From assembly GCA_022784065.1 (NCBI GenBank), contig JALFUO010000055.1, positions 1 through 44,211 on the forward strand: a stretch of DNA of 44,211 nt, written 5' to 3'. The stretch is from Bacteroidales bacterium (GTDB taxonomy: Bacteria; Bacteroidota; Bacteroidia; Bacteroidales; Bacteroidaceae). Below, one piece after another: positions 20,661 through 28,337 of this stretch (the stretch's first letter is position 1; each line of letters begins with the position of its first letter). The position numbers were made by a program, and so were the translations under genes. The notes under the pieces were generated by a model. It did no database searches. It was not told the origin of the DNA and saw only the letters and a program-made list of their open reading frames with translations.

Positions 20661-20836
20661 AAGCAAGATATTTTTTACGATGTCCGAGATATTTTTCCCG
20701 CTCATATAAGATAGTTTTTGTTACAAAGTTTCTAACAAGCGTTACAAAGTTTGTAACACGTATTAGCAAGTTTGTAATATGCGTTACAAAGTTTGTAATA
20801 AAAATTATCTGGCACGCCGTGAAAAATATCTTGCTT
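20661..20836. repeat. 15-bp inverted repeat enclosing the palindrome array
   Basis: AAGCAAGATATTTTT at 20661-20675 and its exact complement at 20822-20836 bracket the four palindromes. Near each arm there is a further related word (CCGAGATATTTTTCCC on the left, and CCGAGAAATTTTTTCC read in reverse on the right). Confidence 0.8.
20720..20799. promoter_or_regulatory. Four 17-bp palindromes at an exact 21-bp period
   Basis: Units start at 20720, 20741, 20762 and 20783. The second unit, GTTACAAAGTTTGTAAC, is a perfect palindrome about its central G; the others differ by one to four bases. A 21-bp spacing puts all sites on one face of the helix, as in operator or iteron arrays. It lies 395 bp before parA and 232 bp upstream of the lptD-like start. 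Confidence 0.8.
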
Positions 20837-21067
20837 TTAGGAAAAAATTTCTCGGGGAAAGCAAAAAGCCTCTCGGGGCTCGGTTGGCGTGGCCTATTTT
20901 AAGCTTGGACGAGGCCGTGGACGGCTCGCACCTCTATGCCTTGCACTATCGCGCATACGCTTAAAGGCAACCATCTAACCCGCATTACATATATTCCAAA
21001 ACCTCCGCGCACCCGCCTCCTTTGCGAAAAATGGGCCTTATGCACCTTATCTTATAAGAAAAATGCC

Positions 21068-21083
21068 TATCTTTGCAAAGATA
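21068..21083 (+). promoter_or_regulatory. Palindromic -7 box before parA
   Basis: TATCTTTGCAAAGATA is a perfect 16-bp palindrome that contains the canonical -7 sequence TATCTTTG on both strands. On the plus strand it would start a transcript near 21082 with a 110-base leader to parA. No convincing -33 TTG is seen. Confidence 0.5.
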
Positions 21084-21193
21084 TAGGCGGCGGCTCGGCA
21101 ATTTCAAGTAAAACTTGATTGCGCTCGCCCCGCAGGAGGACTGCCCCGCCGCCCGCTCTCATACGAACGTACTTATATATTAAATCCATATAT

Positions 21194-21964
21194 ATGAGCA
21201 AAATCATTGCTTTGGCCAACCAAAAAGGCGGCGTGGGAAAAACCACTACGGCCATCAACCTCGCCGCATCATTGGCAACCTTAGAAAAGAACGTGTTGCT
21301 CGTCGACGCCGACTCGCAGGCTAATGCCTCCTCGGGGCTCGGCGTAGACCTGAGCAAGGTGGACTGCTCGGTGTACGACTGCCTGGTGAGCAACCGCAAC
21401 GTGCGCGAAGCGATTTACAGCACCGACATCGAACGGCTCGACGTAGTGCCTTCGAGCATCAACCTCGTAGGCGCGGAAGTGGAGATGTACAACCTCGGCG
21501 ACCGCGAGCACGTGATGAAAAACATGCTCGACCCGCTGCGAAAGGAATACGACTACATCCTTATCGACTGCTCCCCCTCGCTCGGCACTATCACGGTAAA
21601 CGCCCTCACGGCCGCCGACTCGGTGATTATCCCCGTGCAATGCGAATACTTCGCGCTCGAGGGCATCAGCAAACTGCTCAACACGATTAAACTCGTGAAG
21701 AGGAAGCTCAATCCCGAACTGGAAATAGAGGGTTTCCTGCTCACGATGTACGACAGCCGCCTGAAACTGGCCAACCAAATTTACGACGAGATGAAGCGGC
21801 ACTTCCAGGAACTCGTGTTCCGCACCGTCATACAGCGCAACGTGAAGCTCTCGGAAGCACCGAGCCACGGCCTGCCCGCCATTCTCTACGATGCCGTTTC
21901 GACCGGCGCAAAGAACTACCTCGCTTTGGCAAAAGAAATTTTGAGCAGACGGGTAGAAGAGTAA
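21194..21964 (+). CDS. parA: Chromosome-partitioning ATPase ParA
   Basis: ParA is a deviant Walker ATPase that, with ParB, moves newly copied origins apart. The product is 256 residues from the ATG at 21194; upstream frame extension has no family similarity. The deviant Walker A box KGGVGKTTTA is at 11-20, DADSQ with D38 and D40 at 38-42, Walker B ILIDCSPSLG near 118, and the family C-terminal VKLSEAPSHG is present. It is followed after 21 bp by parB. The start codon is preceded by an AT-rich run (TATATATAT) and no Shine-Dalgarno sequence. Confidence 0.95.
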   Translation: MSKIIALANQKGGVGKTTTAINLAASLATLEKNVLLVDADSQANASSGLGVDLSKVDCSVYDCLVSNRNVREAIYSTDIERLDVVPSSINLVGAEVEMYNLGDREHVMKNMLDPLRKEYDYILIDCSPSLGTITVNALTAADSVIIPVQCEYFALEGISKLLNTIKLVKRKLNPELEIEGFLLTMYDSRLKLANQIYDEMKRHFQELVFRTVIQRNVKLSEAPSHGLPAILYDAVSTGAKNYLALAKEILSRRVEE

Positions 21965-21985
21965 ACATATAAACGACCCATACCT

Positions 21986-22882
21986 ATGCCTCCCCACAAG
22001 AAATTTCCCGCACTCGGCCGAGGGCTTGACGCCATTATCTCGACCGACGAAGAAATACACGCAAACGGCTCTTCGAGCATCAACGAAGTGCCCGTGGACA
22101 AAATAAAGCCCAACCCTAACCAGCCCCGCCGAGAGTTCGACGAGGCTGCGTTGCAAGAACTTGCCGACTCTATTAGGCAAATCGGTATCATTCAGCCCAT
22201 AACGCTGCGCAAGCACTCCGACGACACTTACGAAATCATTGCCGGCGAACGCCGCTGGCGTGCTTCTCAACTGGCGGGCCTGCGCACCGTGCCGGCCTAT
22301 ATCCGTACGGCGAGCGACGAGACGATGATGCAGATGGCGCTCATTGAGAACATTCAGCGCGAAGACCTCAACGCCATCGAAATAGCCCTCGCCTATCAGA
22401 ACCTCATCGAGCAATACAGCCTCACGCAGGACCAGCTCTCGGAGAAGGTGGGCAAGAACCGCGCCACGATTGCCAACTATCTGCGCCTGCTCAAGCTGCC
22501 GGCACAGGTGCAAATGGCGCTGCGCAACAAGGACGTGGACCAAGGCCACGCCCGCGCCCTGCTCTCTCTGGGACGGCCCGAACTGCAAGTGAAACTCTTC
22601 AACGAGATTAAGGAAAAGGGCTATTCCGTTCGGCAGGTGGAGGAGATGGTGAAAAGCATCAACAGCGGCGAGACCGTGAAAAGCGGACGACACACGCTGA
22701 AGGATCGCAAGGCGAAACGCCTGCCCGAAGAATACGACGAACTGCGCGCCACGCTCTCGGGTTTCTTCCGCACCAAGGTGCAAATGACCTGCTCGCCGCA
22801 GGGCAAAGGCAAAATCACGATTCCTTTCGCCTCGGAAGCCGAACTTGAAAGAATTATCGCACTATTCGATAAAATGAAGTAG
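21986..22882 (+). CDS. parB: Chromosome-partitioning protein ParB
   Basis: ParB is the CTPase and DNA-binding clamp that loads at parS sites and spreads. The 298 residues show the N-terminal ALGRGLDAII, the KIKPNPNQPRREFD box (39-52), the nucleotide-binding GERRWRA (87-93), ENIQREDLN (121-129) and a helix-turn-helix at about 145-170 (LTQDQLSEKVGKNRATIANY). A C-terminal dimerisation region follows. No classical parS sequence (TGTTTCACGTGAAACA) was found in the window. Confidence 0.95.
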   Translation: MPPHKKFPALGRGLDAIISTDEEIHANGSSSINEVPVDKIKPNPNQPRREFDEAALQELADSIRQIGIIQPITLRKHSDDTYEIIAGERRWRASQLAGLRTVPAYIRTASDETMMQMALIENIQREDLNAIEIALAYQNLIEQYSLTQDQLSEKVGKNRATIANYLRLLKLPAQVQMALRNKDVDQGHARALLSLGRPELQVKLFNEIKEKGYSVRQVEEMVKSINSGETVKSGRHTLKDRKAKRLPEEYDELRATLSGFFRTKVQMTCSPQGKGKITIPFASEAELERIIALFDKMK

Positions 22883-22917
22883 GGCATATAAAATCCGTGC
22901 CCGACACATATTTAAGC

Positions 22918-23736
22918 ATGAAAAGCATCTGCCCTTCTTGCACGCGCCTCTTGCTGGCGCTGCTGCTTACCGTTATGGCCGGAAATTGTTTCGGCCGTTC
23001 GGCGTTATATGGGGCAAGGTGCGATTCCCTCGTTCTGCCGCCCGACTCGCTCAGGAAGGCACCGGCATTGAAGGAGGTGCGACAATCCAAGAAACTGGAG
23101 GTCAAAGCCGACACTGCCGCCCGCGACACGCTGCGCCTCACGGCCATCGACTCGCTCAGCCAAACGCCTGCCGACACCGCCGCGCTATCAAAGGCGGCGG
23201 CAAGGGCGATGAAGCGCGCCAACAAATTCATGAAGCAGCGCCAGTTTGTGCCCGACCCCAAGCGCGCCCTGTGGCTCTCGCTCGTGCTGCCCGGCGCGGG
23301 GCAAATCTATAACCGCAAATACTGGAAACTGCCGTTCATTTACGGCGGCTTTCTCGGCTGCACTTACGCGCTGCTCTGGAACCAACAGATGTATCGCGAC
23401 TATTCGCAGGCATATCTCGACATCATGGACGACGACCCCAACACGCGCAGCTATATGGAGATGCTGCCGCCGCGCTACGACATCTCGGGGCGCGAGGAGC
23501 ATTTCAAAAGCATCTTCAAGCGTAAAAAGGATTTCTACCGCCGTAACCGCGACCTGAGCATTTTCTGCTTTGCCGGCGTTTACCTGCTCTCGGTCATCGA
23601 TGCCTATGTGGACGCGCAGCTGAGCGTGTTCGACATCACGCCCGACCTCAGCCTCCGCATCGAGCCTGCTGTCATTGAGACTCCGGGCACGAAAAAGAAC
23701 GGCGCGTACGGCGTGGGGTGCAGTTTTAATTTTTGA
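22918..23736 (+). CDS. DUF5683 membrane protein
   Basis: The 272-residue protein, started at the ATG at 22918, has an N-terminal hydrophobic signal segment, a Ser/Asp/Thr-rich linker to about residue 95 and then the DUF5683 core: RALWLSLVLPGAGQIYNRKYWKLP followed by a membrane helix, and a second helix at SIFCFAGVYLLSVIDAYVDAQL. A GTG seven codons upstream is a weaker start. In Bacteroidetes this family sits between parB and a lytic transglycosylase, as here, which suggests an envelope role tied to cell-cycle functions. The molecular function is unknown. Confidence 0.8.
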   Translation: MKSICPSCTRLLLALLLTVMAGNCFGRSALYGARCDSLVLPPDSLRKAPALKEVRQSKKLEVKADTAARDTLRLTAIDSLSQTPADTAALSKAAARAMKRANKFMKQRQFVPDPKRALWLSLVLPGAGQIYNRKYWKLPFIYGGFLGCTYALLWNQQMYRDYSQAYLDIMDDDPNTRSYMEMLPPRYDISGREEHFKSIFKRKKDFYRRNRDLSIFCFAGVYLLSVIDAYVDAQLSVFDITPDLSLRIEPAVIETPGTKKNGAYGVGCSFNF

Positions 23737-23751
23737 CGAAACAAACAGCTT

Positions 23752-25053
23752 ATGAAAAACATAAAATATCTCCTTGTATCTTTATTTTTAAGTCTGAACA
23801 CCGCCTACGCGCAAGAGCCGCAGGAGCAAATCACCGTGCACGACAGCCGCTCGGGCGCCGACGAGGTGATTGACCTGCCCGAAGGTATGTCTATCAATAC
23901 CGACTCGCTGCTCAGCCAGTGGAAGGTGAAGAAATATCTCTATCCCGACACGACGTGCAAAGACCCGAACATCAACCCCGAGTATACGCCCGAGGTGTAT
24001 CAGGAACGCCTGCGCCGCCTGCCCGTGGTGATGGAAATGCCCTATAATAATATTGTGCAGCAGTTCATCGACCGCTACAGCGGCCGCCTGCGCAGCTCGG
24101 TATCGGTGATGCTCGGCGCGGGCAATATGTACATACCTATCTTCGAGGAAGCGCTCGACCTCTACGGCCTGCCGCTCGAACTGAAATATCTGCCCGTCAT
24201 AGAGTCGGCGCTCAACCCCACGGCTGTGTCGCGCGCCGGCGCCGTGGGCCTGTGGCAGTTCATGCTGCCCACAGCCAAGCGCTACGGACTGACGGTGAAC
24301 AGCCTCGTCGACGAGCGCCGCGACCCCTACAAGGCTACGCACGCCGCAGCGAAATATCTGAGAGACCTCTATAAGATTTTCAACGATTGGAGCCTTGTAA
24401 TCGCCGCCTACAACTGCGGCCCGGGCAACGTGACGAAAGCTATCCACCGAGCCGACGGGGCGAAGGACTATTGGACGATTTATCCCTACCTGCCGCAAGA
24501 GACGCGCGGCTATGTGCCTGCCTTCATCGCGGCGAACTATATCATGAACTATTATTGCGAGCACAACATCTGTCCCTACAAGACGTCTTACCCCATTGCC
24601 ACGGACACGGTGCTCGTGACGCGCGACCTGCACATTGACCAAGTGGCGGAACTGTGCAACGTGGAGCGCGAGGTGATCAAGGCACTCAACCCGCAATACC
24701 GCACCGACATTATCCCCGGCGGGCGCACCAACGCCACGCTCTGCCTGCCGCAGGAGAACCTGCACACGTTTATCGACCTGAAAGACAGCGTGTACAACTA
24801 TCGCGCCGACGAACTGCTCACGCGCCGCAACACGGTCATCGTGCCCGAGGCGGTGCAACCCGCACGCCCCACGGCGAGCCGCTCGGCAAGCCGCTCGAAG
24901 GCTAAGGCCAGAGGCAAGTTGGTCACCGTGCGCAGCGGCGACACGCTCAGCCACATCGCACGCCGCAACCACACCACCGTGGCCAAGCTGCGCAAGCTCA
25001 ACGGCATCAAAGGCAACAACCTGCGCCCCGGGCAGAAAATCAAGGTGAAGTAA
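23752..25053 (+). CDS. Membrane-bound lytic transglycosylase with LysM domain (MltD-like)
   Basis: This periplasmic enzyme cleaves peptidoglycan between MurNAc and GlcNAc to leave 1,6-anhydroMurNAc. Residues 1-20 are a signal peptide (ending TAYAQ). The SLT domain spans about 105-260, with catalytic E151 in VIESALNP, GLWQFMLPTAKRYGL, and AAYNCGPGNV. A low-complexity Ser/Ala/Arg/Lys linker leads to a LysM domain at 385-433 (VTVRSGDTLSHIARRN ... LRPGQKIKV), which binds peptidoglycan. It is probably co-transcribed with DUF5683, 15 bp upstream. No lipobox is seen, so it may be soluble in the periplasm. Confidence 0.9.
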   Translation: MKNIKYLLVSLFLSLNTAYAQEPQEQITVHDSRSGADEVIDLPEGMSINTDSLLSQWKVKKYLYPDTTCKDPNINPEYTPEVYQERLRRLPVVMEMPYNNIVQQFIDRYSGRLRSSVSVMLGAGNMYIPIFEEALDLYGLPLELKYLPVIESALNPTAVSRAGAVGLWQFMLPTAKRYGLTVNSLVDERRDPYKATHAAAKYLRDLYKIFNDWSLVIAAYNCGPGNVTKAIHRADGAKDYWTIYPYLPQETRGYVPAFIAANYIMNYYCEHNICPYKTSYPIATDTVLVTRDLHIDQVAELCNVEREVIKALNPQYRTDIIPGGRTNATLCLPQENLHTFIDLKDSVYNYRADELLTRRNTVIVPEAVQPARPTASRSASRSKAKARGKLVTVRSGDTLSHIARRNHTTVAKLRKLNGIKGNNLRPGQKIKVK

Positions 25054-25093
25054 CCTGCCATACATTAATATAATATATATAGGACGAAAGTAG

Positions 25094-25113
25094 GGGCGTT
25101 TTGCAAAACGCCC
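25094..25113. repeat. 20-bp perfect palindrome after mltD
   Basis: GGGCGTTTTGCAAAACGCCC, preceded by GTAG, 40 bp after the transglycosylase stop codon and 27 bp before the 93-bp element. Confidence 0.75.
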
Positions 25114-25140
25114 GGAAGATAGTTGATTGCATTAACAGAA

Positions 25141-25233
25141 CGTTTGTGCAAGGCGAGCGCAGAGGCCAAGCTTGCTTGGACTATGCCGAGCCGCAGCCAA
25201 AGGTGCATGTAAATGAACCAATCACTGCATACG
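25141..25233 (+). repeat. Copy of the 93-bp CGTTTGTGCAA element, just before the RelA/SpoT gene
   Basis: The first 55 bp are identical to 43933-43987 and the next 27 differ at about four positions. The right terminal repeat is decayed (CACTGCATACG against TTGCACAAACG). It ends about 17 bases before the ribosome-binding site of the next gene, so it lies in that gene's leader. A small hairpin CCAAG-CTTG-CTTGG sits in the middle. Confidence 0.8.
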
Positions 25234-25265
25234 CCCGCAACGCATCACCGAAGGAGGACAAAGCT

Positions 25266-27548
25266 ATGGAAGACACGAAAAACAAAATGGTCCTTTCCTC
25301 ACAGGAAGAATTAGATGAGCAAATGATACAGGCGGCTTTCCAGCATTTGCTCGACACGTACCTCGCTACTAACCACCGCCGCAAGGTGGAACTCATCACC
25401 AAGGCTTTCAACTTTGCCAAGCAGGCGCACAAAGGCGTGCGCCGACGCTCCGGCGAGCCGTATATCCTGCACCCCATCGCCGTGGCGCAAATCGCCTGCG
25501 GAGAAATAGGGCTCGGGTCTACCTCTATCTGCGCCGCGCTCCTGCACGACGTGGAGGAAGACACCGACTACACGAACGAAGACCTCAGCAACCTCTTCGG
25601 TCCGAAAATCGCCAACATCGTGGAGGGCGTCACGAAAATATCAGGCGGCATCTTCGGCGACCGCGCTTCGCTGCAAGCCGAAACGTTCAAGAAACTCCTG
25701 CTCACGATGAGCGACGACATACGCGTTATCCTCATCAAGATTTCCGACCGTCTCCACAACATGCGCACGCTTTCGAGCATGTTGCCGAGCAAGCAGTACA
25801 AAATCGCCGGCGAAACGCTTTACATCTTCGCGCCCATCGCCGACCGCCTCGGACTGAACAAGATTAAGACGGAACTCGAGAACCTCAGTTTCAAATACGA
25901 GCACCCGGAGGAATACATAGACATTCAGAACAAGCTCGCCAGTTCAAAGGTGAAACTCGACGACATCATTGCCAAGTTCACACCGCCTATCTGCGCCGCG
26001 CTCGACAAAATGGGCACGCGCTACACCATAAAAGAACGCATCAAAAGCCCCTACTCCATTTGGATGAAGATGCAGAACAAGCATGTGCCCTTCGACGAAA
26101 TATTCGACCTGCTGGCCATCCGCATCATCTTCACCCCGAAAGACCGCACCATGGAGCGCGGCGAATGCTTTAATATCTATTCTGCACTGACCGATATCTA
26201 TAAGCCGCACCCCACGCGCTTCCGCGACTGGGTGTCCAACCCCAAGGCCAACGGCTATCAGGCGCTCCACAACACGTTTATGAGCAAGGACGGGCAGTGG
26301 ATTGAGGTGCAAATCCGCTCCGACCGCATGGACGACATCGCCGAGCAGGGTTTTGCCGCGCACTGGAAATATAAGGACAAAAACGCCGCCTACGACGAGA
26401 ACGAACTGAACAAATGGCTTGATTCTATCAAGGAAATCCTCGACGACCCGCAGCCCGACACGCTCGACCTTCTCGACACCATCAAACTCAACCTCTTTAC
26501 GAACGAGATTATGGTGTTCACGCCTAAGGGCGAGCTGCGCAAGATGCCGGCAGGCGCAACGGTGGTGGACTTTGCTTTCTCCGTCCACACCTTCCTCGGT
26601 TCGCATTGCCTCGGGGCTAAGGTGAACCACAAACTCGTGCCGCTCAGCTACAAGCTCAAAAGCGGCGACCAAGTGGAAATCCTCACGTCAAATAAGCAGC
26701 ACGTCAAGGACGAATGGCTCAACTTCGCCACCACTGCCAAGGCGCGCGGCAAGATACAGGCCGCCCTGCGCCGCGAGCGCCGCGAACTGCAGAAGATGGG
26801 CGAAGAAGTGGTGCGGCAGTTTCTCACGCAGGCCGCGTTTGAACCCACCACGGCCATTTACGAACGCCTCGCCCTCTTCCATCATTTCCGCTCGCGCGAT
26901 GCCCTCTTCCTTGCCATCGGGGAGCGCAAGCTCAAACTCGGCGAAGACGACCTCGACCTGCTGAAAGGCAAGAAGAAAAAAGAGAAAAAAGGCTGGCGGC
27001 GGTATATCCCCTTCATGGGCAAAGACGACAAGAACGCCGATGCCCCAGCAGCCGCGCTCATGCCCACCGATGCCGAAACGTTTTTCAACAGCATCAACCG
27101 CAAGCAGGTGCTCGTGCTCAACGACGACAACCTGCCGCTCTGCCGCTTCGCCGATTGCTGCCGCCCCATTCCCGGCGATGATGTCATCGGCTACCTCTCG
27201 CCGGAGCATGTGTTCGTAATCCACAAGCGCAAGTGTGCCGATGCAGTGAAACTCAAGACGCGCTACGGCAACGACATCGTGGCCTGCTGCTGGGACACGC
27301 ACAAGCAGTTGCTCTTCGACGTTACCATTTTCCTGCGCGGCATGGACTCGCAGGGTGTGCTTTATGCCATTGCCGACGTGCTGCACAAGCTCACGCAGTT
27401 CCAAGTGAAGAGCATCACGCTCTCCACGACCGACGGCATCTTTGAAGGCAAACTTTTCATGTCGGTCTTCGATACCGCCGACGTCCAGCAGGTTTGCAAT
27501 GCCCTCATGTCTATCGAAAACATCACGGAAGCCGTAAGAGTGGAGTGA
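25266..27548 (+). CDS. Bifunctional (p)ppGpp synthetase/hydrolase, RelA/SpoT family
   Basis: This cytosolic enzyme makes and degrades the alarmone (p)ppGpp in the stringent response. I place the start at the ATG at 25266 (760 residues), preceded by AAGGAGG at 25251-25257. A frame open from 25101 only translates repeat DNA. The HD hydrolase domain is intact (H69 in YILHPIAV, H94/D95 in ALLHDVEED), so hydrolysis is expected. The synthetase region (about 250-375) has RIKSPYSIWMKM, RDWVSNPKANGYQALHNTF and EVQIRSDRMDDIAEQG. A TGS domain (about 410-470, VFTPKGELRKMPAGATVVDFA) and a C-terminal ACT domain (about 685-758) follow. It has an unusually good Shine-Dalgarno sequence for this genome. Confidence 0.93.
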   Translation: MEDTKNKMVLSSQEELDEQMIQAAFQHLLDTYLATNHRRKVELITKAFNFAKQAHKGVRRRSGEPYILHPIAVAQIACGEIGLGSTSICAALLHDVEEDTDYTNEDLSNLFGPKIANIVEGVTKISGGIFGDRASLQAETFKKLLLTMSDDIRVILIKISDRLHNMRTLSSMLPSKQYKIAGETLYIFAPIADRLGLNKIKTELENLSFKYEHPEEYIDIQNKLASSKVKLDDIIAKFTPPICAALDKMGTRYTIKERIKSPYSIWMKMQNKHVPFDEIFDLLAIRIIFTPKDRTMERGECFNIYSALTDIYKPHPTRFRDWVSNPKANGYQALHNTFMSKDGQWIEVQIRSDRMDDIAEQGFAAHWKYKDKNAAYDENELNKWLDSIKEILDDPQPDTLDLLDTIKLNLFTNEIMVFTPKGELRKMPAGATVVDFAFSVHTFLGSHCLGAKVNHKLVPLSYKLKSGDQVEILTSNKQHVKDEWLNFATTAKARGKIQAALRRERRELQKMGEEVVRQFLTQAAFEPTTAIYERLALFHHFRSRDALFLAIGERKLKLGEDDLDLLKGKKKKEKKGWRRYIPFMGKDDKNADAPAAALMPTDAETFFNSINRKQVLVLNDDNLPLCRFADCCRPIPGDDVIGYLSPEHVFVIHKRKCADAVKLKTRYGNDIVACCWDTHKQLLFDVTIFLRGMDSQGVLYAIADVLHKLTQFQVKSITLSTTDGIFEGKLFMSVFDTADVQQVCNALMSIENITEAVRVE

Positions 27549-27620
27549 GGGAAGCACTTACGCCCTGCCCTATTCCATGCCGCCCTTTAAGGGCTTTTGC
27601 GTCACAAAGACAAAAACAAA

Positions 27621-27650
27621 AGCGTGCCACCCGACATCGGGCAGCACGCT
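27621..27650. terminator. Terminator after the RelA/SpoT gene
   Basis: AGCGTGC and GCACGCT enclose an inner stem CCCGA/TCGGG. Six T residues follow on the plus strand, and TTTTGTTTTT on the minus strand, so it can serve both this gene and the converging rubrerythrin gene. Confidence 0.8.
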
Positions 27651-27678
27651 TTTTTGCTACGTTAAAACGAGAAAGGGA

Positions 27679-28230
27679 TTACTTCTTGAAATAACGGTTG
27701 TAGAGACCTTCGAAGCCACGGCCGTGACGGGCTTCGTCGCGAGCCATTTCGTGAACCGTGTCGTGGATAGCGTCGAGGTTGAGTTCCTTGGCGCGCTTAG
27801 CAATGCGGGTCTTGTCTTCGCAAGCACCTGCTTCAGCGTTCATGCGCTTTTCGAGGTTGGTCTTGGTGTCCCAAACGCAGTCACCGAGGAGTTCGGCAAA
27901 CTTAGAAGCGTGTTCTGCCTCTTCCCAAGCGTAACGCTTGAAAGCCTCAGCCACTTCGGGGTAACCCTCACGGTCTGCCTGGCGGCTCATTGCGAGATAC
28001 ATGCCCACTTCGGTGCATTCGCCCATGAAATGGTTGTTGAGGTCCTTAATCATTTGCTCGTCGCAACCTTTGGCAACGCCGATTTCGTGCTCTGCTACGA
28101 AAGAGAGCGAACCCTCTTCGCTGAGTTCCTTGAACTTAGAAGCGGGAACGCCGCACATGGGGCATTTTTCGGGAGCTTCGGTACCTTCGTAGATGTAACC
28201 GCAAACGGTGCAGATGAATTTCTTTTTCAT
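27679..28230 (-). CDS. Reverse rubrerythrin (N-terminal rubredoxin, C-terminal diiron domain)
   Basis: This cytosolic iron protein reduces hydrogen peroxide and helps anaerobes survive air. The 183 residues have the rubredoxin centre first (C7, C10, C23, C26 in CTVC and CPMC) and the ferritin-like four-helix bundle after it, with E71/E74, the EEAEH pair E104/H107 and DEARH (E166/H169). This order is the reverse of classical rubrerythrin. The gene has its own well-formed promoter at 28291-28321 and is not in an operon. Family identification is firm; the electron donor is not known. Confidence 0.92.
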   Translation of the reverse strand: MKKKFICTVCGYIYEGTEAPEKCPMCGVPASKFKELSEEGSLSFVAEHEIGVAKGCDEQMIKDLNNHFMGECTEVGMYLAMSRQADREGYPEVAEAFKRYAWEEAEHASKFAELLGDCVWDTKTNLEKRMNAEAGACEDKTRIAKRAKELNLDAIHDTVHEMARDEARHGRGFEGLYNRYFKK

Positions 28231-28290
28231 TTTGAGTAAGTTTTTAGATTGTTTGTTTTTATAGGGACGCTATGTCCGTTATTGTTGCTG

Positions 28291-28321
28291 CAAAATTAAA
28301 TTTATAATCTTGTTTCAGCAA
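28291..28321 (-). promoter_or_regulatory. Promoter of the rubrerythrin gene
   Basis: On the minus strand TTG at 28321-28319 and TAATTTTG at 28298-28291 are separated by exactly 20 bp, the ideal Bacteroidetes arrangement. The leader to the start codon would be about 55 bases. Confidence 0.7.
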
Positions 28322-28337
28322 GGTTTCCGAGTATTTT

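Larger units (their letters stand above)
20489..21193. other. Large intergenic region between lptD-like and parA
   Basis: About 700 bp without a credible gene. The left part (20581-20700) is AT-rich with several variants of GATATTTTTT. The centre holds the 21-bp-period palindrome array. The right part (20840-21060) is GC-richer and shows nothing recognisable until the -7 box of parA at 21068. Confidence 0.6.

Noticed and set aside
20720-20799. parS centromere for ParB
   Set aside because: GTTACAAAGTTTGTAAC does not match the well-conserved chromosomal parS sequence; kept only as an unexplained array.
21281-22783. 500-residue open frame opposite parA and parB
   Set aside because: It crosses two genes whose conserved motifs are on the plus strand.
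25101-25265. N-terminal extension of the RelA/SpoT protein
   Set aside because: It translates the intergenic repeats. A strong ribosome-binding site at 25251-25257 points to the ATG at 25266.
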